DNA of 64,000 nt from Parvibaculum indicum (GCF_011762095.1 NZ_JAASQO010000012.1:109827-173826); one strand, 5' to 3'. Positions 26,345 through 36,330 are shown, numbered from the stretch's first letter. Notes: generated from the sequence alone by a model not told the origin. Numbers and translations are program-made.

Positions 26345-26848
26345 ATGGCTACCATCCTTCTGATTATCCATCTCATGATCGCCGTGGCGCTGGTCGCCGT
26401 GGTTCTGCTTCAGCGGTCCGAAGGCGGCGCGCTGGGGATTGGCGGCGATGGCGGCGGTTTCATGAGCGGGCGCGGCGCGGGCAGCGCGCTGACGCGGGCG
26501 ACGGCCTTTCTGGCCGGGCTCTTCTTCCTGACCAGCCTCGGCCTCGGCATTCTCGCCACTTACAGCGGTTCCGGCGGTTCCATTCTGGACAATATCGCAC
26601 CGCCCCCGGAAACGGCGCCCGGCCAGACCAATGATGTGAACGTCCCGGCGCCGGTCGGCAGCGGCCTGACACCGGCGCCCGAAAGCACGGGCGACGCCGT
26701 GACGCCGCCGGCCGCCTCCGACGAAGTGGCGCCGCCACAGGCCGGGAGCGGCGAGGGCGCGGCTCAGGGCGCGAACGGCACCGCCGGCGAGGCCGGTACG
26801 CCCACGGCGCCTGCCAATGAAGAGCCCAGCGTTCCGCAGGCGCAGTAA
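26345..26848 (+). CDS. secG: Protein translocase subunit SecG
   Basis: A 167-residue protein with two transmembrane helices (about 2-20 and 54-75) and the connecting QRSEGGALGIGGDGGGF loop typical of SecG, the small accessory subunit of the SecYEG channel. The C-terminal 90 residues form a Pro/Ala/Gly/Glu-rich, low-complexity tail that is much longer than in E. coli (110 residues in total there). Such tails are common in alphaproteobacteria. It precedes pyrG by 120 bp; the 195 bp before it show no other gene. Confidence 0.92.
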   Translation: MATILLIIHLMIAVALVAVVLLQRSEGGALGIGGDGGGFMSGRGAGSALTRATAFLAGLFFLTSLGLGILATYSGSGGSILDNIAPPPETAPGQTNDVNVPAPVGSGLTPAPESTGDAVTPPAASDEVAPPQAGSGEGAAQGANGTAGEAGTPTAPANEEPSVPQAQ

Positions 26849-26907
26849 GGGCCCGGCCCGGTGAGGATGTCCGGATTCCGGACAGTTTCCCTCATTCTTT
26901 GAAAAAA

Positions 26908-26937
26908 ACCGGTGCGCCATCGAATTGGCGCGCACCG
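26908..26937 (+). terminator. Hairpin between secG and pyrG
   Basis: Inverted repeat CGGTGCG/CGCACCG with further pairing inside, followed by a weak T-rich stretch (GAATCGTTTTGG). It may end secG transcription or form part of the pyrG leader. pyrG starts 31 nt later. Confidence 0.4.
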
Positions 26938-26962
26938 AATCGTTTTGGTTGATGTAATCTGA

Positions 26963-28597
<1,635 letters not shown>

Positions 28598-28615
28598 CAG
28601 TTAGGCCATAAGCGC

Positions 28616-29449
28616 ATGCCTGCGAACAGCACGGTCAGGATCGGCGACCTTGAAATCGCCAACGACAAGCCCTTCACGCTGATCGCGGGGCCTTGCCAGC
28701 TGGAGACGCGCCAGCATGCTTTCGATATGGCGGGCGCGATCAAGGAAATCACGGCGAAGCTCGGCATCGGCTTCATCTACAAGACCTCCTTCGACAAGGC
28801 GAACCGCACCAGCCGCAATGCAAAGCGCGGTCTGGGGCTCGAGCTTTCGCTGCCGATCTTCGAGGATTTGAAGAAGGAGTTCGGCGTGCCCGTCCTGACC
28901 GACGTGCATGAGCGCGAACAATGCGCGGAAGTGGCCTCCGTCGTGGATGTCCTCCAGATCCCGGCCTTCCTCTGCCGCCAGACCGACCTGCTGGAAGCCG
29001 CCGCCGCGACCGGCAAGGTCGTGAACGTCAAGAAGGGCCAGTTCCTTGCGCCCTGGGACATGAAGAACGTCGTCAACAAGGTCGTCGATGCGGGCAATCC
29101 CAATGTGATGGCGACCGAGCGCGGCGTGAGCTTCGGCTACAATACGCTGGTGTCGGACATGCGCGCGCTGCCGATCATGAAGGAGCAGTGCGGCTGCCCG
29201 GTCGTTTTCGACGCGACCCATTCCGTACAGCAGCCGGGCGGGCAGGGCGGCTCGTCGGGCGGCGATAGGGCGATGGTGCCGGTGCTGGCGTCCGCCGCCG
29301 TCGCCATCGGCGTCGGCGCGGTCTTCATGGAAACCCATCAGGATCCGGACAACGCGCCCTCCGACGGCCCCAACATGGTCCGCCTCGACGGCCTCGAAGC
29401 GCTGCTGACGCGCCTCAAGGCCTTCGACGACCTCGCCAAGGCGGCGTAA
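28616..29449 (+). CDS. kdsA: 3-deoxy-8-phosphooctulonate synthase
   Basis: A 277-residue TIM-barrel aldolase condensing PEP with arabinose-5-phosphate to make KDO-8-phosphate for the lipopolysaccharide core. Motifs IAGPCQLE (Cys27), TDVHEREQ and the GGxSGGDR loop are present. A Cys in the AGPC position is the feature of the metal-dependent class of this enzyme, so this one is probably metal-dependent (inference). It is co-oriented and close to pyrG. Confidence 0.96.
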   Translation: MPANSTVRIGDLEIANDKPFTLIAGPCQLETRQHAFDMAGAIKEITAKLGIGFIYKTSFDKANRTSRNAKRGLGLELSLPIFEDLKKEFGVPVLTDVHEREQCAEVASVVDVLQIPAFLCRQTDLLEAAAATGKVVNVKKGQFLAPWDMKNVVNKVVDAGNPNVMATERGVSFGYNTLVSDMRALPIMKEQCGCPVVFDATHSVQQPGGQGGSSGGDRAMVPVLASAAVAIGVGAVFMETHQDPDNAPSDGPNMVRLDGLEALLTRLKAFDDLAKAA

Positions 29450-29478
29450 TCGCATCGAAGGAAATCCGCAAACTCTTC

Positions 29479-29610
29479 ACCTCCCCTAAGGGGGAGGTCG
29501 AAAAATCCTGTCGGGATTTTTCGGGTGGGGGGAGGACCGCGCAGCAATCGCATACGCTGGTGTTCGTCGCTTCACCCCCTCCCTGACCCTCCCCCTCGAA
29601 AGGGGGAGGG
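29479..29610. repeat. Intergenic cluster of three perfect hairpins
   Basis: Three palindromes: ACCTCCCC/GGGGAGGT (29479-29498), GAAAAATCC/GGATTTTTC (29500-29522) and CCCTCCCCCT/AGGGGGAGGG with a CGAA loop (29587-29610). The intervening GGGTGGGGGGAGG and CACCCCCTCCC can also pair. This resembles the dispersed palindromic intergenic elements common in alphaproteobacteria; it may also end kdsA and the convergent PhyH transcript. Confidence 0.65.
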
Positions 29611-29664
29611 AAGAACGAACGAATGCGCTTCTGACACGGCGCGCCCGGGTCGCCGGATTGAGAC

Positions 29665-30564
29665 TTACTTCTCGCCCCTGATCGCCGCCGAGACTTCCGC
29701 CCGCAATTCCTCCGAGCCGAATTGCGCCGCCTGCACATCGGCATTGCCCAGCGCATATTCCGGCGGCACGATTTCCGGCCCTTCGCCGGGCGGCAGCGGC
29801 GGCGTGTAATAGCCCAGCGCATAGCTCCCCATCGAATAGCCGATCAGCGCCTGCAGCTCCGGCGAGAGCGTCTTCGCGATGTCCGGCGGGCAGGCCAGAT
29901 ACTGGTTCTCTTCCTGGCGCAGCCAGCCCAGCGTATAGGTGATGTTGATGCCGATACGGTCGCCATTGGAGTTGTTGGCGCCGCCGCCATGAAAAACCCC
30001 ACCCGAATAGATCAGCACCGACCCGGCGGACATTTCCGCATAGCCGATCTCGTCGTCGGACGGTTCGTAATTGTCCGGCCAGTCCAGGCTGCCGGGGCAG
30101 ACCTGCGTCGCGCCGTTTTCCTTCGTGAAATCGGTGATCGCCCAGATCGTGTTGAACTGCGGCTCCACATTCGTGATGTAGGTGCCCCAGGCCCAGCGGT
30201 CGCGATGGATCTGCTGTTTGGGCTGGCCCGGCCTGATGCGGATGATTTGCGTCAGGTGAAGCTGGATGCGTTCGCAGAAGGGCTTGAGGAAGGCCTGCGC
30301 CGCTTCAGTGATCGTCTTGTTGGCGACCATCTCGCGGGCGGCTTCGGAGCGCGCGACAAGCGCCCCGGTGCGTGTCGTCTTGCGGCCGGTGAAATCGTCC
30401 TCTCCGGGCGGCGTCGCCTCGATATAGGGCAGGGTCTCCTTCAGCACCTGCGCAACCTGGTCGGGCGTCAGTACGTCCTTCAATATCAGAGCGCCGTCGC
30501 GCTTGAGGACGGTCAGAATCTCGTCTGTGCTGGCATTGGCGGGCAGCGTATCGAGTTTCGGCAT
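29665..30564 (-). CDS. Phytanoyl-CoA dioxygenase (PhyH) family protein
   Basis: A 299-residue Fe(II)/2-oxoglutarate-dependent oxygenase. The metal triad is visible: His120 and Asp122 (QIHRDRWAW) and His192 (GVFHGGGANN), with Arg203 placed to bind 2-oxoglutarate. Members hydroxylate diverse small molecules, including branched acyl-CoAs; the substrate here cannot be predicted. A TetR regulator lies 28 bp upstream on the same strand, so the two likely form an operon in which the regulator senses the substrate or product. Confidence 0.85.
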   Translation of the reverse strand: MPKLDTLPANASTDEILTVLKRDGALILKDVLTPDQVAQVLKETLPYIEATPPGEDDFTGRKTTRTGALVARSEAAREMVANKTITEAAQAFLKPFCERIQLHLTQIIRIRPGQPKQQIHRDRWAWGTYITNVEPQFNTIWAITDFTKENGATQVCPGSLDWPDNYEPSDDEIGYAEMSAGSVLIYSGGVFHGGGANNSNGDRIGINITYTLGWLRQEENQYLACPPDIAKTLSPELQALIGYSMGSYALGYYTPPLPPGEGPEIVPPEYALGNADVQAAQFGSEELRAEVSAAIRGEK

Positions 30565-30592
30565 GGGTTTCCTCCCTGATCGTGCGGCCGTC

Positions 30593-31174
30593 TCATGGCA
30601 TCGGCAAAAGCGGACGAAGCATGGTGTCGAGTTGTTTCCGAAGGCGCTCGGCGGTCCATGTGTCGGGCTGCATGGCGGCGTGAACGCCGAGCCCGTCCAC
30701 CACGGCGATCACCGCCTCCGCCGTTTCCGCGCGATCGACGTCGCGGCTCAACCGGCCCGCCGCCTGCTCCGTTTCCAGCAGGCGGGCCAGCCGCTGGCGG
30801 AATTCGTCATGATAATCGTTGTTGATGCGGGCAAGGGCCGGGTCCGCGACCGCCCGGCTCAGAAAGCATATCCAGACGCGCCAGTACATCACGCCTTCCT
30901 CGTCCAGCGGTAGCGCCTGGGCGGCCCGGTCGATGAGGCTTTCGTCCGACTCCGTCAGCAGATCGCGCAGGATATGCTGGGCGACATGGTCGAAGGCGGC
31001 CAGCAGCACAGCGTCCTTGCCCTCGAAATAATGCGTCAGCGCGCCCGTCGTCGCATTGGCGGCCCGGGCGACATCGATCAGCCGCGTATTGTCGATTCCT
31101 TGCCGGCCGATCACGGCAATGGCGGCTTCCGTGAAGTCGAGGCGGCGTAGCTCATGGTCGATCTTTTTTGGCAT
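30593..31174 (-). CDS. TetR family transcriptional regulator
   Basis: A 193-residue repressor with an N-terminal TetR helix-turn-helix (residues 12-55: IDVARAANATTGALTHYFEGKD) and an all-helical ligand-binding C-terminal domain resembling BetI-type members. It probably controls itself and the PhyH gene downstream. The ATG has no ribosome-binding site and lies only 7 nt after a perfect TATAAT, so the mRNA may be leaderless. Confidence 0.9.
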   Translation of the reverse strand: MPKKIDHELRRLDFTEAAIAVIGRQGIDNTRLIDVARAANATTGALTHYFEGKDAVLLAAFDHVAQHILRDLLTESDESLIDRAAQALPLDEEGVMYWRVWICFLSRAVADPALARINNDYHDEFRQRLARLLETEQAAGRLSRDVDRAETAEAVIAVVDGLGVHAAMQPDTWTAERLRKQLDTMLRPLLPMP

Positions 31175-31175
31175 A

Positions 31176-31209
31176 ATGGTTATTATAAAAAGATTGAGTG
31201 CCCGCGCAA
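31176..31209 (-). promoter_or_regulatory. tetR promoter with overlapping palindrome, probably leaderless
   Basis: On the minus strand TTGCGC (31209-31204), 16 nt, then TATAAT (31187-31182). The ATG begins 7 nt later, where the transcript should start. The sequence ATAAT-AACC-ATTAT overlaps the -10 and runs into the start codon, and is a natural operator for the TetR protein. Confidence 0.65.
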
Positions 31210-31225
31210 GCCCTGATCGATCTCA

Positions 31226-31255
31226 TGCGGGTGCGGGTGCGGGTGCGGGTGCGGG
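31226..31255. repeat. Tandem repeat, five copies of TGCGGG
   Basis: Five uninterrupted TGCGGG units lie between the tetR promoter and the 3' end of the histidine kinase gene, outside both coding regions. A short simple repeat like this can slip in length between strains. Confidence 0.8.
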
Positions 31256-31265
31256 AGCCGGTCTC

Positions 31266-32678
31266 TCAGTCGGCGGCGCGCGCTGTCTTTTCTTCCGCTT
31301 CGGGTTGGATGGCTTTGGGGAGCGTGACCGTCGCCGTCGTCCCGACGCCGGGCCGGCTCTCGATCTCGAACTGCCCTTGCAGGACGCGCACGAGTTCGTC
31401 GGTCAGCGCAAGGCCAAGTCCCGTGCCCTCGAAGGCGCGGTCGAGCCCCGTATCCGCCTGCCAGAAGGGTTCCAGTGCATGTTTGAGCTGTTCCTCGTTC
31501 ATGCCGATGCCGGTATCGCGCACGCTGATGCGGATACCGCCATCCTCCGACGGCGCGAGCGCCAGCGTGACGGTGCCGCCCGGCGGGGTGAACTTCACGG
31601 CATTGCCGAGCAGGTTGAAGAGTATCTGTTTTATCCGCCGTTCGTCGGACGCGATCTGGGCCACCGGCTCCGAGACGTCGAAGTTCAGCTCCACGCTGCC
31701 CTTGTCGGCCCGGCTGCGCAGGATCAGCAGGCAGTTTTTGCAGATCGTTTCGGGATCGACCGGCTGGGGCTCGATCTTGACATTCTCCAGCTCCACCCGC
31801 GACAGGTCCAGAATGTCGTTCACCATCGACAGCAAATGGGTCCCGGCGCCGTTGATGTCCTTGATATACTCCTTGTACCGATCGTTCCCGACCGGACCGA
31901 AAATTTCGTGCATCATGGTTTCGGAAAAGCCGATAATGGCGTTGAGGGGCGTGCGCAGCTCATGGCTCATATTGGCCAGAAACTCGGTCTTGGAGCGGTT
32001 GGCCTTTTGCGCGCTCGCATAGAGCTTTTCCTTGGCGAATGCTTCGGCCAGCCGCTGCTCTCGCAGATTGGCCTCATGCCGCATGAAGAGCAGGCGCCGA
32101 TGTACGCTGACGCGCAGCCATTGCGCCAGCACGCCGAGCACCATCGCAATGACGTTCATGATGAAAAAATGCTCGAACTCCAGTTCGACATCCGGAAACG
32201 TCCCGGCGACGGCCGCCCATGTGACGAAGATCACGAAATAGGCTACCGCGAGAAACCTCCAGGAGAGGAAGAAGAGGCCGACCACGATGAAGCCGAGCGC
32301 GAAATTCGTGGACTGATCGAGATCCTCGGTCAGCCACATATGGACTCCGGCATTAAGCACCCCCATGAGCACGAGGCCCCCCCCGACCGGATAGGCGAAT
32401 TTGAGAGGAATATTGTCCGTCCAGACCATGATGGAGGTGACCGCTGCCAAGATCGCCGTCGCACCGGCAAGCGGCACCATGACCTGCGCAACATCGGGAG
32501 GCAGGGAAAAAGGGTGCAGGGCGGTGAAGACGACATAGAGCACTGCGAAACACAAACCCACCGGGGCGACATTCTCCAGGAAGATCGCGTCGAGTTCGCG
32601 ATCCACGTCGAACGAGTCTGTCCCCGCGTCCGGATAGGCGCGGGAGGAGAGTTGCCGATCTGGCTGAAATTGCCGCAC
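31266..32678 (-). CDS. Membrane-bound sensor histidine kinase
   Basis: A 470-residue kinase. The N-terminal half carries about five to six transmembrane segments (residues 38-190) with no recognisable ligand domain. It is followed by a short coiled coil (205-230), the HisKA domain with phospho-acceptor His239 (ANMSHELRTPLNAIIGF) and a HATPase domain with N, G1 and G2 boxes ([28 protein letters not shown]). The H-box resembles PleC/DivJ-type alphaproteobacterial kinases. It starts with GTG after GGAAAAAC. No response regulator is adjacent, so it is an orphan. Confidence 0.88.
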   Translation of the reverse strand: MRQFQPDRQLSSRAYPDAGTDSFDVDRELDAIFLENVAPVGLCFAVLYVVFTALHPFSLPPDVAQVMVPLAGATAILAAVTSIMVWTDNIPLKFAYPVGGGLVLMGVLNAGVHMWLTEDLDQSTNFALGFIVVGLFFLSWRFLAVAYFVIFVTWAAVAGTFPDVELEFEHFFIMNVIAMVLGVLAQWLRVSVHRRLLFMRHEANLREQRLAEAFAKEKLYASAQKANRSKTEFLANMSHELRTPLNAIIGFSETMMHEIFGPVGNDRYKEYIKDINGAGTHLLSMVNDILDLSRVELENVKIEPQPVDPETICKNCLLILRSRADKGSVELNFDVSEPVAQIASDERRIKQILFNLLGNAVKFTPPGGTVTLALAPSEDGGIRISVRDTGIGMNEEQLKHALEPFWQADTGLDRAFEGTGLGLALTDELVRVLQGQFEIESRPGVGTTATVTLPKAIQPEAEEKTARAAD

Positions 32679-32742
32679 AGTTTTTCCAGTTACCGTATGC
32701 GTTGCTCAAGCTATAACCAGCCTCGATTTTACGGAGTAAGGC

Positions 32743-32758
32743 GTAAATTAATATTTAC
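32743..32758. promoter_or_regulatory. Palindrome in the kinase-acyltransferase divergent region
   Basis: GTAAAT-TAAT-ATTTAC lies in an AT-rich patch of the 229-bp interval between two divergent genes, about 65 bp before the kinase start. It is a possible operator or promoter element; nothing more can be said. Confidence 0.35.
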
Positions 32759-32907
32759 TGAAATTTTCGGTTTCCACCTGAGGCATACAGGAAATACCGG
32801 CGGAAACCCGCCATATATTCCGGAAAATATTGCCGGGTTGACGGCGAAAGAGCGATCGGTGTCTTTTTGACACGAAAACGTCACCCCCGGCGGACTAGGC
32901 TCGTTTC

Positions 32908-33870
32908 ATGATGGATAATTCAGCGTATCCGCCGCCGCCCGGTCTGGAGGAGCAGTTCAGTTTCGCCACGCCGGGAGACAGCGCCCTGAGGCGCCGGACC
33001 ATCCGGATCGTCGAACGTCTGGTCGGGCAGCGCGCGCTTATGCGGCTCTATCTGCAAAACCGGGCCGCTCCCTTGCCGGGCGAACCGTTTTTCGAGGCGG
33101 GCCTGCGCCTGCTGCGTCTGAGACTGGCTTACGACGAAGCGAAGCTCGCCGCGATCCCGAAAGACGGACCGCTCGTCTTCGTTTCAAATCACCCCTATGG
33201 CGTGCTGGACGGGATCGGGGCCTGTGTGCTCGCCGGCCGCGCCCGCGGCGATTTTCGTATTCTGATCAATTCGCTCCTGACCGGGCCGGACGAAATGCGC
33301 CTGAACTCGCTGCCGATCGATTTCCGGCTGACGCGCGAGGCGATGGCCACCAATTTGCGGACCAGGGCCGAGGCCCGGCGTTACCTCGGGGAGGGCGGCA
33401 CGCTTGTCGTCTTTCCGGGCGGAACGGTCTCCACCCGGCCCGGGGCCTTTTCCCGCCGGCCCGCCTTCGATCCGGCCTGGAAGCCCTTCGTCTCGCAACT
33501 CATTCAGAAATCGCAGGCAAGCGTGGTGCCGCTTTATTTCGACGGCGAAAACGGCTGGGCCTTTCACGCGGCAAGTCATGTCAGTTCCACCTTGCGCATC
33601 GCGCTCCTCTTCCGTGAAGTGCGCAAGCAGATGGGCGGAGAGTTGAGCGTGCGGATCGGCGATGTCATTCCCTTCGAGGAGATCGCCCATCTCCGCGACC
33701 GTTACGCTCTGGCGCAACATCTGCGCGGCATCGCCTATGGCATGGGTGGACGCGGCGTTCCCGCCCATTACGGGCCGCGCCTTGCCCGGCGGCTGCAGCT
33801 CGACCCGCCCGGAGAGACCGGCGGAGCGGAAAAGGGAAACCGCCCCGACCGCTTCCGGGTCGCCTATTAA
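32908..33870 (+). CDS. Lysophospholipid acyltransferase (PlsC-like) family protein
   Basis: A 320-residue protein with the acyltransferase block I motif SNHPYGVLDG (His95, Asp101; the HPxGxxDG form seen in the hemolysin-like/OlsA-like subgroup) and the block III-like VVFPGGTVST. There is no strong transmembrane helix beyond a short hydrophobic segment near residue 105. It probably transfers an acyl chain to a lysolipid or ornithine-lipid precursor. No OlsB-type partner is adjacent, so the substrate is open. It is divergent from the histidine kinase gene; a GTGTC/GACAC hairpin lies in its leader. Confidence 0.78.
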   Translation: MMDNSAYPPPPGLEEQFSFATPGDSALRRRTIRIVERLVGQRALMRLYLQNRAAPLPGEPFFEAGLRLLRLRLAYDEAKLAAIPKDGPLVFVSNHPYGVLDGIGACVLAGRARGDFRILINSLLTGPDEMRLNSLPIDFRLTREAMATNLRTRAEARRYLGEGGTLVVFPGGTVSTRPGAFSRRPAFDPAWKPFVSQLIQKSQASVVPLYFDGENGWAFHAASHVSSTLRIALLFREVRKQMGGELSVRIGDVIPFEEIAHLRDRYALAQHLRGIAYGMGGRGVPAHYGPRLARRLQLDPPGETGGAEKGNRPDRFRVAY

Positions 33871-33950
33871 GGATTTTCCGTCATTGCGAGGAGCGAAGCG
33901 ACGAAGCAATCCAGCGGGCGTCCGTTACAACTGGATGTCCGGGCACGACC
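33871..33950. repeat. Dispersed intergenic repeat, partial copy
   Basis: Begins GGATTTTCCGTCATTGC (33871-33887), continues to GCAATCCAG (33906-33914) and has a CTGGAT remnant at 33931. It shares its start and core with the longer palindromic copy at 48901-48998. It lies between the acyltransferase gene and queF, outside coding sequence. Confidence 0.7.
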
Positions 33951-33968
33951 CGATAGTCCGCCGCCGCC

Positions 33969-34436
33969 TCAGCCCCGGCCGCGATAGGGTTGCACGCCCT
34001 GATCGGGCACCCACACGCCCTCGGGCAGCTTGCCCGTCTGCCAGAAGACGTCGATGGGAATGCCGCCGCGCGGATACCAGTAGCCGCCGATCCGGAGCCA
34101 TTTCGGCTCGAGCAGCGTGGCGAGCCGCTTGCCGATGGCGACCGTGCAGTCTTCGTGGAAGGCGCCGTGATTGCGGAAGGACTGGAGATAGAGCTTCAGC
34201 GATTTGGACTCGACCAGCCATTTGCCCGGCGCATAGTCGATCACCAGATGCGCGAAATCCGGCTGCCCGGTGACCGGGCAGATCGATGTGAACTCCGGCG
34301 CCGTGAAGCGCGCAATATAATCCGTATCCGGATGAGGGTTTGGAACGCGCTCCAGCTCCGCCTCATCGGGCGAGGCGGGAACGGCCACACTCTGGCCAAG
34401 CTGCGAAACCTCCGGCTTGCTGCTCTTCTTCGTCAT
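33969..34436 (-). CDS. queF: NADPH-dependent preQ0 reductase QueF
   Basis: A 155-residue type I (short) QueF that reduces the nitrile of preQ0 to the amine of preQ1, the queuosine precursor. The nucleophile Cys53 is in [12 protein letters not shown] and Asp60 follows at the expected distance. The conserved [20 protein letters not shown] segment for NADPH and substrate binding is complete. It is the last gene of queC-E-D-F, overlapping queD by 4 bp. Confidence 0.97.
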   Translation of the reverse strand: MTKKSSKPEVSQLGQSVAVPASPDEAELERVPNPHPDTDYIARFTAPEFTSICPVTGQPDFAHLVIDYAPGKWLVESKSLKLYLQSFRNHGAFHEDCTVAIGKRLATLLEPKWLRIGGYWYPRGGIPIDVFWQTGKLPEGVWVPDQGVQPYRGRG

Positions 34437-34819
34437 GCCTTGTCCTCGGCCTTGTTGTCTTCCGGCCCGTCATAGACGCAACCTTCATTGCAGGAGGCCC
34501 GGTGAATTTCGATGCGGGCGACCTCCGGAAGCGGGCCTTTGAGCTTATTCCAGATCCAGGCTGAAATCTTTTCCAGCGTCGGAAATTCAAGGCCCTCGAT
34601 CTCGTTCAGCAGGTGATGGTCCAGCTCGCCGCGCACCTTCATCAACTCGCGTTCTACATCCTCGAAATGGCGAACGAGCCCCGTCGCCGGATCGGGTTTG
34701 CCCTCCAGCCAGACGACGACGCGGAACGAATGTCCGTGCATTCTGCGGTTCGGATGACCTTCCTCCGCATAAGGAAGGTAATGCGCCGCGTCGAACATGA
34801 ATTCCTTATAGATACGCAT
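34433..34819 (-). CDS. queD: 6-carboxytetrahydropterin synthase QueD (Cys motif altered)
   Basis: A 128-residue member of the QueD/PTPS family, which makes 6-carboxytetrahydropterin from dihydroneopterin triphosphate. The zinc ligands are present (His13, and His28/His30 in MHGHSF), as are ELDHHLLNE and the C-terminal CNEGCVYDG. The cysteine four residues before the HGH motif, catalytic in E. coli QueD, is replaced by Asn24 (HPNRRMHGH). The ATG overlaps the queE stop by one base (TAATG); the family N-terminus supports it over any upstream start. Confidence 0.93.
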   Translation of the reverse strand: MRIYKEFMFDAAHYLPYAEEGHPNRRMHGHSFRVVVWLEGKPDPATGLVRHFEDVERELMKVRGELDHHLLNEIEGLEFPTLEKISAWIWNKLKGPLPEVARIEIHRASCNEGCVYDGPEDNKAEDKA

Positions 34820-35451
34820 TACGGAATACCGATCATCTTGTGTGTTTGCAGGCTCAGCTTCCACTTCGGATGCTTGAGGCAATACGCTGTGGCGGCCTGG
34901 GTGTTCGCTTCGCGGTCGGGGCCGTCCATCGGCTGCAGATAAAAATGCCGAAAGGCGAGCGTTTCGAAGCGTTCCGGCATGGCGGCGGCCTGCGGAAAGA
35001 CCAGCTTCAATTCGGCGCCCGTGAGCTGCGCCAGCGGGGCGTCCGCCTTGGGGCTCACGCAAATCCAGTCGATCCCTTCAGGGGCCTTCAGCGTACCATT
35101 GGTCTCGATGGCGATCTCGAAACCGCGCGCATGAAGCGCAGCAATGGCCTCGCTGTCAAGTTGAAGCAGCGGCTCGCCGCCAGTGCAGACGACATAGCGT
35201 GTGTCGTCGGTGTCGCCTTCCCACGCCGCGGCGACGGCATCGGCAAGCTCATCGGCTGTTTTGAATTTACCGCCGCCGGGGCCGTCCGTGCCGACGAAAT
35301 CCGTGTCGCAGAAGGTGCATTGCGCGCTTTCGCGGTCCTGCTCGCGCCCGGACCAGAGATTGCAGCCCGCAAAACGGCAGAAAACGGCGGGCCTGCCGGC
35401 CTGCGCGCCTTCACCCTGAAGCGTGTAGAAAAGTTCCTTCACCGAATACAT
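34819..35451 (-). CDS. queE: 7-carboxy-7-deazaguanine synthase QueE
   Basis: A 210-residue radical SAM enzyme making 7-carboxy-7-deazaguanine from carboxytetrahydropterin. The cluster ligands Cys30, Cys45 and Cys48 form the atypical C-x14-C-x2-C motif of proteobacterial QueE rather than the usual CxxxCxxC. A TGGEPLLQ motif for SAM binding and the LKLVFPQ segment are present. The ATG giving MYSVKELFYTLQGEG is the family start. It sits 11 bp after queC and overlaps queD. Confidence 0.96.
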   Translation of the reverse strand: MYSVKELFYTLQGEGAQAGRPAVFCRFAGCNLWSGREQDRESAQCTFCDTDFVGTDGPGGGKFKTADELADAVAAAWEGDTDDTRYVVCTGGEPLLQLDSEAIAALHARGFEIAIETNGTLKAPEGIDWICVSPKADAPLAQLTGAELKLVFPQAAAMPERFETLAFRHFYLQPMDGPDREANTQAATAYCLKHPKWKLSLQTHKMIGIP

Positions 35452-35462
35452 GGACCCCGCCT

Positions 35463-36191
35463 TTACCGCCCTGCGGCCTGCGCGGCGCGCCATTTCTCAT
35501 AGCCCGACGCGCGAAGCTCGCAGGCAGGGCAGGTGCCGCATCCATAGCCCCAGTCATGCCGCTGGCGACGGTTGCCCCGGTAGCATGTATGGGTGTCCTC
35601 GATAATGAGCTCCACCAGTGCCTTGCCGCCCAGCTCTTCCGCCAGAGCCCATGTGGCCGCCTTGTCGATCCACATCAGGGGCGTTTCGATGGTGTAGGGC
35701 TTTGCCATGCCGAGAGACAGCGACTGCTGGAGTGAGCGCATGGTCTCGTCCCGGCAATCCGGATAGCCGGAATAATCGGTCTCGCACATCCCGCCCACCA
35801 GCGTGAAGGCGCCCCGGCGATAGCCCAGCGCGGCGGCATAGGTGAGGAAGAGCAGGTTACGGCCCGGCACGAAAGTGGTCGGCAGGCCGTCCTCTCCCAT
35901 CTCGATTTCGGCTTCGCGTGTCAGCGCCGTGTCGCTGATGGCGCCCAGCGTGGTGAGGTCGAGCATGTGATCCGGCCCGAGCCGGGCAGCCCAATCGGGA
36001 AACAGCTCGCAGAGCCGCTCACGCACCCGCTCACGGCATTCCAGCTCCACCTTGTGGCTCTGGCCGTAATCGAAGCCGATGGTCTCCACCTTCTCATAGC
36101 GCGCCAGCGCCCAGGCCAGGCAGACGGTCGAATCCTGTCCGCCGGAAAAGAGAACGAGAGCCTTGTCCGGTTTTTGCGGGGTCTGAGCCAT
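35463..36191 (-). CDS. queC: 7-cyano-7-deazaguanine synthase QueC
   Basis: A 242-residue ATP-dependent enzyme converting carboxydeazaguanine to preQ0. The PP-loop SGGQDST (residues 16-22) and the C-terminal zinc-site cysteines (CYRGNR... then [13 protein letters not shown]) are complete. It is the first gene of the queuosine operon. I looked for a preQ1 riboswitch in the 139 bp upstream and saw no convincing C-rich aptamer. Confidence 0.97.
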   Translation of the reverse strand: MAQTPQKPDKALVLFSGGQDSTVCLAWALARYEKVETIGFDYGQSHKVELECRERVRERLCELFPDWAARLGPDHMLDLTTLGAISDTALTREAEIEMGEDGLPTTFVPGRNLLFLTYAAALGYRRGAFTLVGGMCETDYSGYPDCRDETMRSLQQSLSLGMAKPYTIETPLMWIDKAATWALAEELGGKALVELIIEDTHTCYRGNRRQRHDWGYGCGTCPACELRASGYEKWRAAQAAGR

Positions 36192-36281
36192 TTTCTTTCG
36201 ATGCGTGAGGGCCGTACAGGCCGGGATCGAGGTGTTGAACAGCAGCCTCGCCCCAGCGTCAAGCGCGTGCCGGAAAAGAAA

Positions 36282-36309
36282 AACCCCGGAGGCGGAAGCC
36301 CCCGGGGTT
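36282..36309 (-). terminator. Intrinsic terminator after the DUF1302 gene
   Basis: On the minus strand AACCCCGG arms with an inner GGC/GCC stem and a GGAA-type loop, followed by TTTTTCTTTT. It separates the DUF1302 gene from the downstream queC operon. Confidence 0.85.
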
Positions 36310-36330
36310 GGTCGTGGCCCGATCCGGGGA

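Noticed and set aside
31056..32870. A 604-codon plus-strand frame opposite the tetR and kinase genes
   Set aside because: It reads through the TGCGGG repeat and the antisense of a good histidine kinase; no family resemblance.
36192..36330. A preQ1 riboswitch upstream of queC
   Set aside because: The interval is mostly occupied by the DUF1302 terminator and shows no preQ1 aptamer-like C-rich hairpin and A-rich tail.
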